Shown here in pieces: positions 40,901-55,674 of a stretch of DNA of 64,000 nt. The DNA is from Dermatophagoides farinae. Lineage: Eukaryota > Arthropoda > Arachnida > Sarcoptiformes > Pyroglyphidae. The number at the start of each line of letters is the position of its first letter. The stretch's first letter is position 1. The stretch covers positions 186,001-250,000 of the forward strand of contig NC_134682.1 in NCBI RefSeq assembly GCF_024713945.1, in the 5' to 3' direction. Under the pieces are notes generated by a model that saw only the letters and a list, made by a program, of their open reading frames with translations, was not told the DNA's origin and did not search any database. The position numbers were made by a program, and so were the translations under genes.

Positions 40901-41636
40901 TTGACCATTCTGATGATGATGATGGCAATTTTTATTTTTTTCACCATTATCAATCGATAAAATCAATTTTTGTAGAAAAAAAGTATGTACATTCAAAAGC
41001 CCATTTACTCTATTCTTCTTCTCATATTATCGTTATATTGAACAACAAGAAGATAAATAAATAGATTTTTCTGCAAATGGAATAACCACCAATAAGAAAG
41101 AAAAATGAATCATAAAAAATGAGATAAGAACCAATGATGATGATCATCGTCAACATTTTTTTTTCTTTTAACGAATTTACGAATCGTCACCATCATTATC
41201 ATAATCATTTCAGATGATCGAAACATCAACAAAAAATCAAACGACAACAAAAAGAGCCGCCAAAAAAAAAAAACAGAATCTATATCCACCCGTTCAAGTC
41301 AAAACGAGTGTAAACAGCTTGCTCCTAAATGTTTTGAGTTTCCTTTTATTTGTTTTTTTCGTTTGAATTTTTTTTTCAAATTCTTACATTATCGTCATTT
41401 GTAACAAGAACGAAAATTTCTGTGAATAACTTATATCATAACCACCAGAAAAAAAGAATGAATGATGATGACCACCATTCACATTCATCGGAAGTATCAT
41501 TGAATTTGAAAATGGTATGTCTAAACACTCACTCACACACACACACACACAGACTATTCAAATTCAACCAAGAAACAAAAAATAATTTATGAGTGCCAAA
41601 GACCATCATCATCTTCATCTTTTCAAAGATTTCTTC

Positions 41637-41637
41637 C

Positions 41638-41672
<35 letters not shown>

Positions 41673-41723
41673 AACACATCTATAAGATCATCTTGGCAAC
41701 AACAACAACAACAACAACAACAA
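41637..41723. repeat. Compound (CT)n-(CA)n and (AAC)n repeats
   Basis: A (CT)n run passes directly into (CA)n to about 41673. After a short gap comes (AAC)n at about 41698-41723. Confidence 0.85.
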
Positions 41724-41810
41724 AAAAGCTAAAACAACAAGATGTTTTTGATTGATCCAAAGCTGGTTCTGAAAAACTTGAATTTTTTTTTGTTTTCTTT
41801 TTTATTTTAG

Positions 41811-41965
41811 GCAAATTGGAGCAACAACAACGAATCGACAACATATCTTATCGTTTTTACCATACCCCAAATATTATCAAGTCATACAATTTACACGCGC
41901 AGCGGCTCTTCAAGATATATTTCATGTATCTACACAACAACAACCACTTGTATGAATGAAAAATG
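41811..41965 (+). other. Possible terminal exon
   Basis: A strong acceptor (long pyrimidine tract then TTTATTTTAG at 41801-41810) precedes a stretch open in all three frames for about 145-155 nt. One frame ends FHVSTQQQPLV, another reads NISYRFYHTPNIIKSYN. A possible upstream exon ends ATG|GTATGT at 41515. The frame cannot be decided and no product is recognised. Confidence 0.2.
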
Positions 41966-43884
41966 TTGTTGTTTTAATTACGAAAAAATAAAAGATTCGA
42001 CCATGTCTGGACAACAGATAATAATGATGGTGATGACGATAACGATGTAATTTCAAATTCTTCAAACAAAAATTCTCAAAGACTTTACCTGTGGCTGTGT
42101 TATTAGTATATATCGATACCCGAATCTAATTTGTCGTGTCGAATACAAACTACACACACCTTCGGGGCCAATCATCAAATTCTCTCCAAAAAAAAAAATA
42201 TTCATAATTTAGCAACTTTGTGTTTTTTGAACCAAAAAATGGCTTTAGTTTAAAAAAAGCTTTACTGCTTGTGTCTGTGCTTTGCCCCCCCCCCACCAAA
42301 AAAAATAATGAATCTATTTTAGTCATCTTCAAGAACATTTTTCTTTCTTCTTCCTCCTCGAAGACAATTGAACAAGGTTTGATTTTTTTTTCTACATTTC
42401 ATTTCATTCTCATTTGTTGCTTGTTAAGTTGAAAAATTTTTCATTCTCTCTCTCCCTCTGTGTTGTTCATGAAACACACATATGCACTGAGGGTAGAAAA
42501 AATTTTCAATCAAATCAACATACCTATGAACATACATTGTGGCCATGTATACCTTGTTCTATGTTTGAAGTTTTTTCTTTTTTTTCATACAAAAAAAATC
42601 ACAAGAAGACGCCAACTAACCAGTGTTAGCTTTTGTGTGTTGTAAGATTCACCAGTCTCTTTCTCTTTTCATTTACCTGAATTTACTACTGCAGGTGGCC
42701 ATTGGCCCTTTATATGTTTACCTAGTGTGTGTGTGTGTGTGATGATATTACCTGAACAAAAAAAACCTGAATATATAAAGGTAACTGTGTGTTTGTGTTT
42801 CTCCGGCTTTGGTTAGTGGTGGTGGCCGCCTAGACCATGACAAGTATCAACATGAAATAGAGGTTATGTTAAATGTTAAATTTTTTTTGGTGGTGGTGGT
42901 AAAGGTCTCGATTTTTTTTGTAGCACGACTTCATTCCTCTTCATTTGAGACGTTTGTTGTATATGATGATGATGACCCTCGACAATCAATGAACAAGAAA
43001 GAAGAAGAAACAAGCCCCGATTTTTTTTCGCGTTCTTCATTTTCAATTCATTCATATTCGGGATCGACGAATTGTTAAGCGAATTTTTTTTTTTTTGAGA
43101 AATTTTGTTTCGTTTTTTGTATTCAAGCTCATCAGCCACATTCACTCATTCAAAAACATTCAGCAGAAAAAAACTTGTTGCATGCACACACACATACACA
43201 CACAACATGCAAAAAGCGACTAACGACGAAATTTAGCTTTAAGCTATTCGAGTTTGATGATGAAGAATGCATATATGCATGTTCAAAAGTCCATGTCAAA
43301 TGGTGAATACGTTAAACGAACGAACGAAAAATTGAGGAATTAAGCGCCAAGCATGTGGTCTTATTTTTATTTTTATTTTTTTTGGTTGGCTATGTTGTAT
43401 TGCTCTCAAGTGTTGCTCTTGTTTTAAATAAAAAAAAGTTTTCTTTTGAAGAAGAAGCTTTACTTAAATTCAACAATCTCCTTTTTCCTTCGCACAATAT
43501 TCGGCGATCATAACCAAGAAAAAGAAAAAAAAATTAATTCATTCAAATTCAGTTTGTTAAAAAAAGAAGAAGCAACAACAGCAACAGTGCTAGTGTTGTT
43601 TGACATTTTCTTTTTTACATTTTCATAAAATTCCATCAACTATGTTTGTGAACACCTGAATTTCTTTTTCATTTTGTAAATTCTTTTTCAAAATAAGAAT
43701 TTGTTCAGGTGTGTTTATGATTCATTCATTCAATCTGCTACAATCATCCAATGTGTGTATGTGTGCGTGTGTGATTGAAATAATGTTGTTGTGTTTGGTC
43801 AAATTGTGATGATTCAATGGCCATTTTTCAATATAAAATCATCATCACTGAAATTCAACGAATAGTTCCAACAAATATAAAAAA

Positions 43885-46800
43885 ATGGGAACGTCATGTT
43901 TCATCAACGATCCACGGCCATCACCACCGTATGATGGTGGTGGTGGTGGTGGTGATCGATTCAAAACAATTAAATTGATTGCATTTCTATTAATTATAAA
44001 TTATGTGATTTCATCATGTCATGCATATAGTGATACTGTTTATTTTGAAGTGAAAGAAAATTCACCACCACAAACATATGTTGGTCGTATACCAACGAAA
44101 AAATGGTTTCCATTATCATATTAATGATGATCAACCTGTTGAATTTCATCTTGATCCAGAGACCGGTGTTATTGTCACAACCGATGTACCAGTGGATCGT
44201 GAATCTATTTCTTTGTATAATTTCGTTATTCTTTCATCATCACCAACATATCCAATACAAGTGAAAATTCGTGTATTAGATGTAAATGATAATGAACCAA
44301 TATGGCCTGATTATATCAATACCAACTTATCATTCAGTGAATCATCGCCAATCGGCACACGTGTTATCCTGGATAATCCAATTGATCCAGATGAAGGTGA
44401 TTTACAATTTACTCTCAATCTTATCAATGATAATAATGACGATGGTAGCTCAACAACAAATGATATTAATGATGATGATCAAGAGGACACAGAATTATCA
44501 CCATTTACACTTAATTATAATTCATCAACAAAATTCTTGTATCTTGAAGTTTCTGCAAAACTTGATCGTGAAATTCGTAACAGTTATTTATTGAATATTA
44601 CAGCCTATGATGGTGGTAGTAGTGATAGTGTTGATGCGGATGCTAATAGTGATCAACGACAACAACATTATAGTTGGACTATTTTTACCGTGAAAATTCT
44701 TGATTCCAATGATAATCCACCAATTTTTGATCATAGTGATTATATTGTATCATTAAATGATAGTATCGGTAAAGATGTATCCATTCTACAGGTACATGCT
44801 ACCGATGCTGATCAAGAACAAAGTGATAATAGTCGAGTCAGTTATTATCTACATTCACTGGTTCTAAATGATTTTCAAATTGATGAAAAAACGGGTATTA
44901 TTTCCACTGTACATGATGGACCTATTCATTGTGGACGTAATCGTCATCAAATGACAACATCAAAATTATCTAATGATGCGGACAATGATGATGATGACGA
45001 TGTTGATGGCCGTATCTGTGTATTCACGGTATTCGCTCATGATCATGGCCAACCAAGACAAGATGGTCGTACATATGTTACGGCCCGTATCGCTCCAACT
45101 AATAATCATGCACCAATTATTAAATTTCGTTATTTTTCCAAATCTGATTATGCTCATGTCGATGAAAATGCTCCAAATGGTAGTGTTGTTGCTGCCGTAT
45201 CGGTAATTGATTTTGATTATGGCCCGAATGGTCGTACATGGCTTACAATAGTCGATGGTAATCAACGTGGTGATTTTCGTCTCGAATCATTGGGTAATTC
45301 ACATATAATCAAAGTGAATAGCTCCTTAGATCGTGAACGCATTGCTCGATATAATCTAACAATTATGGCTCATGATAATGGACAACCATCCAAATATTCG
45401 ACAGATAATTTAGTCATCATTGTTCAGGATCATAATGATCATGGTCCTAAATTTGATAAAGATTTGTATGAAGCAACAATCGTCGAAAGTCGTTATCAAA
45501 TTGGTATGTTTGTCATTGCATTACATGCAACCGATCAAGATGATGGTATCAATGCACAGATTTCATATTCAATTTCTGGTCCTGATTCTCATTATTTTCG
45601 TTGTGATCCAATAACCGGTTTGATTACAACCGACAAAATAATCGATCGTGAACATATCGATTCATTCGAATTAAGAGTTGCTGCACGTGATGGTGCTAGT
45701 AATCCAAAATGGGCACATGCCATACTCCGTGTTAAAGTTCTCGATATAAATGATTGTCGTCCAGAAATTCGTTTACCGCTTGGTTATTATTTTAATGAAG
45801 ATCTTAATCAATATGAAATTGATTTAAATGAAAATTCCTTGCTAAATCTGGATCTAATCATCAATGATGCAGATCTTGGTCCAAATGGAACCGTAGATGT
45901 GCAGTTGCTTTATGATTATAATGACCGATTTCGAATTGAATCATCACAAAGACTAATATCGACTATCAAATTTGACTACGAACAATGTAATCACGGTAAT
46001 CATTTCCGGCTAGTGTTATTAGCTAAAGATCGTGGACCAGTGGAACCACTTTGGTCATTAATGACAATCATCGTTAAAATTCGAAATATTGATGATGAAT
46101 CACCACGATTATATCCAAAGAAATATTATTCATTCATACCATTACATGCGATCAGTGCCTTGAATTATTCAGTCATCATCAATAAACTGCAGATACTTAA
46201 TAATGATTTTCAAATTCCCGTCAATTACCGAATAATTCACGATAATAATGACGAGGATGGTAATCTTGTTCGGCAATTTTTTCATGTTAATAATAATGGA
46301 GAAATGCGTTTCAAAAACGCTAATACAAATATTCGTTTATTACGAAATCGACAACATTTCTTTTTCAACATTGAATGTTTAGGTTGTGCACGTGATTATA
46401 ATCAAGTTCAAATGCATGTGTTTCTCATTAACGATAGTAACAATCGCACTGAATTCAACAACAATCACCAACGACAATCATATCATTTTCAAATATTGGA
46501 AAATCTTCCAATCGATACAGTGGTTGGACAACTTGACGATGTCGATATCGATCGTTATCAGCTTTACATAATTAAAGGTGATCCTGATGAACATTTTCGA
46601 TTGGAATCCAATCTATTAAAAACAAATCATATTCTTGATCGTGAACAAAATCCTCATTACAAACTTCAAACAATTGCCATTTGTTTGGATCATTTTTTCT
46701 ATATTGATATTGAAATCCACGTAATCGATCAAGATGATTGTCAACCATATTTCCCCGTGCCATTTGATTTGATTCAAATAGATGAAAATGTCCCCATTAT

Positions 46801-49800
46801 GTATACTGTACGACATTTGAATGCAATCGATTTGGATAACAGCGAAAATTCATCGATTATTTATAGATTTATTAATGAGAATCCATTCGATATGTTTATC
46901 ATTGATAATAACGAATTAAAATTGGCTAAAGCAATCAACAACAATGATGATGATGATAATAATGTTATGAATCTTTTGATGAAAAAATCAACAACAACCA
47001 CCACCACATCATCGTCAAATATTTATCCATTGATAAAAGTAATGGTCAAAGCAATTGATAAGAATCGAAAACAGAAAATTGATGATGACCATCAACAACA
47101 ATCAACATTGAATGGTAATGGTCAACAATCAACTTTAACATCAACAGCTTGTGGTCATCATCATCATGATCAAGATGATGATTCAATGGCCATTATCAGG
47201 CTATTTATCGAGGTCAAACCAGTTCTTCATTCGCCAAGATGGAAACCTCGTTTCCAAAGGAAATTTATTGAAATTTTTCTCATTGAATCAATTGCTGTGA
47301 ATGAAATATTTTATGAAATTAATATCGAAAATCTACGTAATGATTCATTTGTTTATTCATTAGTTCCTTCACGACAAGATGATTCCAATTCTGATTCATT
47401 CGTTAATCATTTTGCTATATTACCAAGTGGTCATCTTTATGTTCGCAAATCATTAGATCGTGAGAAATCTGATCTATACATTTTTAATATTAGCATGTCC
47501 AATGCAGAATTGTTTGCCAGCAACAACCATACCACATCTGTAGATACGATGCAAATGTTGATTCACATTAAAGATGTTAATGATAACAAACCAAAATTTG
47601 ATCGTGATATCTATGAATTTCAAATTCCAGAGAATTATTCACAAATTTTCTATATTGGCCAACTACATGCTACGGATGATGATTTGGGTCCCAATGCCCA
47701 GATTGTATATAGTATTGTCAATTCATATTATAGTTCATATGCAGAAATTGATCCTACTAACGGTTTTATTTGGACCAATGTTAATTTTGACCGTGAACAA
47801 TTATCACGTTTCGAGATCATAGTGCAAGCTACAGATCAACCAATTGATGAAGAAAGTTTCACATCGCAAACAATGGTTCGAATTGAAATTCTGGATATTA
47901 ATGATAATCGACCAGAATTTGAAATGCCTTCGAATGTCACACTAATACATCGAAATGATGAAGATGATTATGCTATAATGTATGGTCAGATGATTGTTAT
48001 TGAAACAGTGGAAATTGGCACCGTTTTAACTAGATTTGAAGCTATCGATTTAGATGTCGATTCTATTATCAGCTATCGATTATTATTCGAATCAAATGAT
48101 ATGATGATTGCCACGATTAACGAAACATCAGGTGTATTAATTCTTGCGAAACAATTGGATCGTGAAATACGTGATAATTATGCATTGATCATTGAAGCAA
48201 CGGATGGTCGATATTCAAGCAGATTTCATTTAAAAATTATTGTTGAAGATTTTAATGATTGCCAACCAGAATGGATAAATTTCACGGGAAATATCGTCGA
48301 ATTATTTGTTGCAGAAAATATTTCCATTGGTAGTGAAATCTTTACATTCCAAGCCGTTGACCGTGATTTAGGTTCGAATGCATTATTTCATTTTGCTATT
48401 GAAAATCAATCAGGAACCAATCATCACCAGAAATATTTTGATATTCTTAACGAAAAACTTGTTGTTATAAATCGATTAGATTATGAAAAAAATCGTCAAC
48501 ATCTACTTAACATTTCGTTGATTGAAACAGCAGTGAATCGTGTTGCCAGCACGAAATCGATTCGTATCAATGTTTTGGATATCAATGATTGTCAACCAAC
48601 TTTTGTACGGCGAACTGAAACTGAAGTAATTCGTGTCACTGAAAATATTGATATCGGTAGTAAATTATTATCATTACAAGCCAATGATTGTGATCAAAAT
48701 GATCGATTAAGATTTGAAATTATTGCTTGTAATACACATTATCATACACATCGCAATATTTATCAATCGATCAATGGTGATGATGGTCCGAATGATCATG
48801 AAACAGCTCAACATAAACATGATTCAAATAATTGTCCATTAAAATTAAATGAAGAAACTGGTGAAATTATCAACATGAATAATTTAGATCGTGAAGTTAT
48901 TGAGTCGATTAATCTAAGGCTTTTAGTTCGAGATAATGTTGGTCATGTGGATCGTATGAAAATCATATTCATCGTCGATGATGTTAATGATGAAAGTCCA
49001 ATGTTTATAACACCGAACACGATTGTTATCGATACTATCGAACATCAAAGACCAAATACGATTATTGGCGCTGTGAAAGCAATTGATCTTGATCTAGGTG
49101 TCAACAGTGCCATCACATATAAACTAGAATATTCATCACATGGTCATCTGTTTGATTTGGACCCGTTTACCGGTGTGTTTAGAATGAAAACAGTGATATC
49201 GTCATCGATGGAACCAATCATTGTAAATGTTAGTGCTACCGATGGAGGTGGATTGAAAAATTTTGATCTCATTGAATTCATCGTTATCGATTCGAATCAA
49301 CCATGGTTGGATATGATTGAAATTCGTTTGGATATTAATGAAAATTTACCGTTAGCAACCGAGATTTATCGATTAGAATGTCATGATCATCAATCATCAT
49401 CCAATGGTGTTGATGGTTGCCATTTTTATTTAATCAATTCCACTGATCGTAATTTTGAAGTCAACAAAATGACCGGAATAATAACAGCTGTTGATCTGAT
49501 TGATCGTGAAATGCTAGCAAAACGATTATTGCAAGTATTAGTTATTGGACCTAGATATCTACAACGGCAAATGATTCATATTGATGTACTTGATCAGAAT
49601 GATAATCCACCATATTTGACAAATACATCGATCATAGTAGAATTGTCCGAGACATTATCACCTGGTACAGATGTATTTGACATTTCTCAAATGATTGCTG
49701 ATGAAGATTTAAATAATAAGTTTGATTTTCAAATTATTAATTGTTCTACTTGTTCAACGAATGGTGTATTCGCATTGAATCGTAAAACTGGTATATTTAC

Positions 49801-52800
49801 ATTACAGGTAAGCGTATTGATTGTTTTATTTTTGAATATATTTCAATTCAATCAATTTCATTAAAATTGAATTTGGTTTACAGTCACCATTGGATTGTGA
49901 GAAAATTGATAAATATAAAATTCTTTTCGGTGTTTCGGATGGCATCTATCTACTTACATCGTTGATGGAATTTCATATTATTGATGTGAGTATTTTGTTT
50001 GCTTCCATCATTAATCTTTAACGATTATTCACATGTCATTGTTTAATTGTGATAGGAAAATGATAACCAACCATTTTTCAATCAATCCGATTATGTATTT
50101 GGCATAAGGGAAAATACCGAAAGAGGAACAATTGTAAGTACTAATCATTGACCTAATTATATCGATAGTAATCGATCATTGTTTGTTTTCTATCAGATCG
50201 GTCAAATACAAGCATTTGATGCCGATGTAAGCAACAAGAATCTCATCTATTCAATTGTCAATGATCATGATGATGAACAAATGAATGATGTACAATCATC
50301 AATATTTTCATTAGATTCACGTAGTGGACAATTTACTTTATCAAAAAGGCTTGATTATGAAACAGATCCAAATGAATATCAATTAAAAGTTATTGCTAGT
50401 GATGGAAAATTCAATTCGAACCCTGTAAGAATTACATTCAAATTGATCAATCTTTCAGATAATCCACCTGTATTTGAATCATCAATATATCGGATTGATA
50501 TTTTTGAAAACAAAATTGCCAATAATATTATTTGTTTACAAGCATTTGATGCCGATTTGGTTAACCACAACATCGAACCACCACCGTCACAAGCCATTGA
50601 TGATATTATGAATATAACATATCATTTGATCGATAATAATGATGGTCAACAAATACAAATCGATCATAAAACCGGTTGTATATCGATTGTTCGTCCATTA
50701 GATCGTGAAACGCAATCATCAATCAATCTAACAGCCATTGCAACCGATGGCTATTCAAATACAACTGCTATTGTATCTGTTCATATTCTCGATGAGAATG
50801 ATAATTATCCACGTTTTGATTTGAAGAAAACAGCACGAAACATTCGTATTATGGAAAATACAGCTATCGATACGGTTATCTATACATTTGAAGCAATCGA
50901 TTTAGATTCACCACCAAATAGCTATGTTCATTATGAATTGATTGCCATCGACAACAATGACACTGCTACGTTGCCATTTATAATTGGTCCAATCGATGGT
51001 CAATTGAAAATAACCAGTCTGATTGATCGTGAACAAATGGATCATTATGATTTAATTGTCCGTGCAACTGATTATGGTGGACGTTTTAATGATCATCATT
51101 GTCGTATAGATATTGATGATCTCAATGATAATTCACCCGTATTTCCACAACATTCATATGAATTACGTGTATATGAAAATGTGACGATTGGTCATACCGT
51201 ATTCCAACTTGATGCACAAGATGCTGATCCAACTGATGATATTAATTATAAAATAATTTCCGGTGATCCATTTGGTCATTTTCAAATTGATGATGATCAA
51301 ATCATTGTTACACTTGGCTTGAATTATGAAGAAATCAATGAATATCAGCTGAAAGTGAATGCAATCGATCGTGCAGGCAATATTGATACGGCAAACATTA
51401 GAATAAACATAATGAACGTATTAGATGAGAAACCTTGGTTTGCTGAATCACGTTATGAAGTAAATTGGTTTGAAAATCAAACAGGCGTTATTGGGCAATT
51501 TACAGCCATTGTTCGAAAGATTCGTGCCAATGATATGAAACGACCACATTTACGATCATTGTCATCAATGAATCATATTAATTACTTGTTAATGAACAAT
51601 TATAATGACTGTTTTCATCTAAATTCATCAAATGCCACTTTATCGATCCAAAGACCAATCGATCGTGAACATTTACAGCAACAACAACGATCCGACGTTA
51701 TTGAATTGAAAGTGATGGCCATTGATTCATTATCAAGGCTTTCAAATATGGCTAAAATTGCCATAAAAATTATCGATATCAATGATAATGTTCCCGAATT
51801 TATTCGCGGCCCAAGGGTTTTTCATTTGCAAGAAAATCATCAATATGATTCAAATACTTCAATTGGCTGGATACAAGCTAAAGATCCGGATGAAGCAGAT
51901 ATTATTGAATATCAGTTATTACAACCAATTAATGATAGATTCACTATCGATTCAAATGGTATGATACGATTACAATCATCGTGGAGATTTGATCGTGAAC
52001 AACAATCTGAATATCCAATACAAGTAATCGTTTCGGATTCAAAACATTCGATCAGTACAAATGTATCGATTATTATTGATGATCAAAATGATTGTTCACC
52101 ACAAATCATTAGAATAAATGGCATTCCAGTCACCAATACAATGTTGAAATTACAAATTCCAGTGAAAAAATTACAATCAATTTTCCAACATAAATTCCCT
52201 TTGATTGGTATCGAAGTTTTCGATTGTGATGAAGGCGTCAATGGTCGTGTACAGATACGAATCGATGATGATAGTCTTTACAATGTACTACAAGTAGATG
52301 ATCAAACTGGTGTAATTAAAACAGATGGCCGTAATCTTAATGAAGAAATGTTAATGCAAATCAATCAAATGGATTTAATAATAACCGATCAATCGGATAT
52401 GAATAAATTATCTACCGAATATTCTATTGAATTTGATTGGGTCGACAATGATCGATATCGTGAAACAGAATTAATAATTGGAAAAAATTTTATTGAATTA
52501 TTTATATCGGAAACTAACGTTGTGAATGAAAGTCTTTATCGATTTGAATCCAACATTGATTCATTATCAATTGAAATCTATGCTGGTGATTTATACAATC
52601 ATTTCACTATTGTAAATAAATCATTGATTAACATCAGACCATTGGATTATGAATCGATCAAATCATATGATCTCTATATACAAGCCACTACCACCACCGA
52701 CAACAACGATCAATATCAATTCATATTCATACGTTTGAATGTTAAAAACGAAAATGATAATCCACCTTCATTCATTCAACCAATGTATAATGTTTCAATA

Positions 52801-55674
52801 CCAGAAGAAGAATCGGAAATATTTGTGCAACAAGTTTGGGCAAATGATTGTGATTCATTGGATACTCACGTTCATTATTCAATCATTGAAGATAATTTAC
52901 CATTTAAAATTGATTCGAATACTGGCAATATATTCACTACAGATAAAATTGATCGTGAATTGAATGATCATTTCAAATTGACAATTCGAGCTACTGATAA
53001 TGATGGTTTACAAAGTATAGCTACAGTAATGGTAAACATTGAAGATAAAAATGATAATCCACCACGTTTTACACATTTATTACGGACAAATATTAGTGAA
53101 CAAACACCAATCGGTAGTTTTATTATTCAAGTACAAAGTATTGATAAAGATTTGGGTAATAATTCATTGGTAACATATAATCTATTGACTGATACGCGAA
53201 CATTTCGAATCGATTCGTTCGATGGAAAAATCTATTTAATCGATAGATTAGATCGTGAAACAAAAGAACAATATTTTCTAACCGTTACTGCTGATGATGG
53301 TAGTTGGAAATCACAAACAACGGTTACCATTTATGTTTTGGATGAAAATGATTGTCGTCCAGAATTTGACCAATCGATTTATGAATTCAATGTGGCTTTT
53401 GATCGGTTAGCTGTAAATCATACGATCGGTAAAGTTCAAGCGATTGATAATGATAAATCCTACAATGGTTTAGTAACATATCGTCTGAAAGAACGGTCCA
53501 AACATTTTGCAATCGATGCAAAAACCGGGGAAATTGTTGTAAGACAAATACCGAAATTATATGAAACCGAAATGTCATTTTTAAATCGTCATACATTGAC
53601 TGTAATCGCTACCGATTCTGGACAACGACCAAATTCGAATCAAGCAACTATTTTGATTCGTTATTATTCGAATGTCGATAAAAATAATGATCATCGTGTG
53701 ATTCAGATTCCTATTGATCTAAGAAACGGAACTTTATTGTATACATCGAATGCAATGATTCGATTAGCTGATGATCATCGAAGTTCTCGAATTTTTCGTA
53801 CCCACTATAATCAACTTTTATTCAATGGTGAATCAATTGTCGAAATCAACACTGTTTATCAGATTCTTATCGATAATTCCTACGAACAATTTACATTCAA
53901 TCTATCAACAATTGGCTCAAATCAATTTGCACCCATTTTCACCGCCATCAACAATAATAATTCAACAACCATTTCTGAACGAATTGTTCAAGCAGATCAT
54001 CTTATTTATCGCTTCAAAGCTAATGATGCGGATATGCCTAATGATTCGGTTAATAACCAGATTCGTTATACATTCAATGTGAGCAAATTGTATTGGAATA
54101 AAAATCTCGATGATTATTTAACCATCAACTATAAGGATTCATATGGCAATCTATTCAAAAAGAATCTAAGTTCATTTGAAATTATTGATCAAATTGAGGA
54201 ATTAGCCGATATTAAGATGCCATTCATAATGAATGAAACAACCGGGGAATTAAAACTTCATCATTATGTGGATTATGAAATTATTACTGGTTATTCATTG
54301 ATGATTACAGCAAAGGATCGAGCATGGTATCCGAAACAAACATCAATACCATTTAATGTATGGATCGATGATATTGATGATTTTATTGGTTACAGTAAGT
54401 TGCGCTTATATCTTTTTTTATCTCATTTGATTTTTTTAATTTTTTTTTCTATAGATCTGATAGATTCGGACAAATTATATCATGCATCATCACCGAAACC
54501 CGATCCAATGTCAATCGGTGTCATGGTTGTTATATTCTTTTTTGTCATCCTAATCTTGGTTATATCGACCAGTTTTCTTGTCTATCATAATCAACGTAAA
54601 AGACTTTTATCGGAAACACGAAAAATTTCCGGAACAAGTGTCTGCAGTTCTACTTTACGTCCTTATGATGTTCATTGTCAATTCTCTAATGATATGGTAC
54701 AACGATTGCAACAACAACAACAACAAACGCAACAACAACAGGAAATAATCAATAGTATTGCTTCGGCAGCAGCTGTAAATCATCGATCACAACCTCCTCA
54801 GCAGCACATTCGTTTGAATTCGAATTTATCTCAGTCATCACAATCTCAAGTAACACCACCTCTTGTCGGCATTCAACACTGCCTTTCTTCATCACAACAA
54901 ATGCCACCCGTTTCTGTCGGTGTCAATAATCCACGAAATTCAATTCGTAAAACTGCTCAACAACAGCATCGTTCAATACCACCTGTTGGTCAACAACACG
55001 TATCATCAACATCACTTATGCAAATGGCTATGACTACTAAACCGGATATTGTAACAGCACCGATGCCTGCCGCTCCTTCTCTTCCTCCTCCACCACCACC
55101 ACTGCCACCGGTAATAAATTCGAATCCAAATGTTCATCTTATGAATTCTCAGCCACCGACCGTAGTATCTTCGATTTATACACATTCAAATTCGGAAAAT
55201 TATACGGATAATTACAGTAATATTCTAGCTAGTGCCGAACATTATGATCTGGAAAATGCATCATCAATAGCACCATCAGATATCGATATTGTTTATCATT
55301 ATAAAGGATATCGTAATCGTGATCGTATTGGTAACATACATCACATAAATAGTGGTGGTAGTCAAACATCGAAAGGACATCATCATGCACCATTATCACG
55401 ATTAAGTCCCAGCGTTAGTGAATTATCTTCAGCCCATCCTCATATCCTCACTCTGCACGATTTACGTGAATCTCAAGCTACTGGATCGGTAGCTATACCA
55501 CCACCACAACCGCCCATAATGAATCACCGGATACAACAACAACAACCACTACCACCACAATCATCAAATAATAATAAATCCAGAATGATTGACGATGAAA
55601 TTGAAAATAATTCTTATGGAGCCTATTCTGTTTATACAGGTGTTGGCGGTGATTCTACCAACGGTGGATGGTGA
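43885..55674 (+). CDS. Giant Fat/Dachsous-class cadherin, Fat-like sequence
   Basis: Very large adhesion receptor of the planar-polarity/Hippo class. Exons 43885-49807, 49884-49985, 50056-50133, 50197-54394, 54455-55674, giving about 3839 aa once one extra A in the run at 44098-44103 is discounted. Signal peptide at about 28-48. I count about 30 cadherin repeats, some degenerate, with DxNDN/LDRE calcium motifs (VLDVNDNEPIWP, LDREIRNSY). The single helix is at about 3454-3476 and the tail is about 363 aa. The first repeat (SSSPTYPIQVKIRVLDVNDN) and the tail motif SSIAPSDIDIVYHYKGYR resemble Fat/FAT4 as I remember them. Yet no EGF or LamG domain lies between the last cadherin repeat and the membrane, which is the Dachsous layout. 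The tail is shorter than in Fat and carries polyQ and PPPPPPLPPV. Orthology is therefore uncertain; membership of the class is not. Confidence 0.92.
44098..44103 (+). other. Apparent +1 frameshift in an A6 run (cadherin)
   Basis: The signal-peptide frame ends in a stop at 44124, while the cadherin frame starts one base later. Counting five A instead of six joins RIPTK to NGFHYHINDD without loss. No splice signals lie nearby. Confidence 0.85.
54395..54454 (+). other. 60-nt stop-free intron in the cadherin gene
   Basis: GTAAGT donor and TTTTCTATAG acceptor with a long T tract. The length is a multiple of three and it has no in-frame stop, so retention would insert 20 hydrophobic residues just before the transmembrane helix. 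Confidence 0.8.

Larger units (their letters stand above)
37394..43884. other. Gene-poor region with microsatellites
   Basis: The first part is presumably 3' UTR of the upstream gene. A 13-bp-stem hairpin of T/A-rich sequence lies at 38026-38057. The rest holds repeats and one possible terminal exon at 41811. No conserved protein is visible. Confidence 0.5.

Noticed and set aside
44286-48000. Met/Ile-rich open frames overlapping the cadherin
   Set aside because: Out-of-frame readings of Asp-Asp-Asn-rich cadherin codons.
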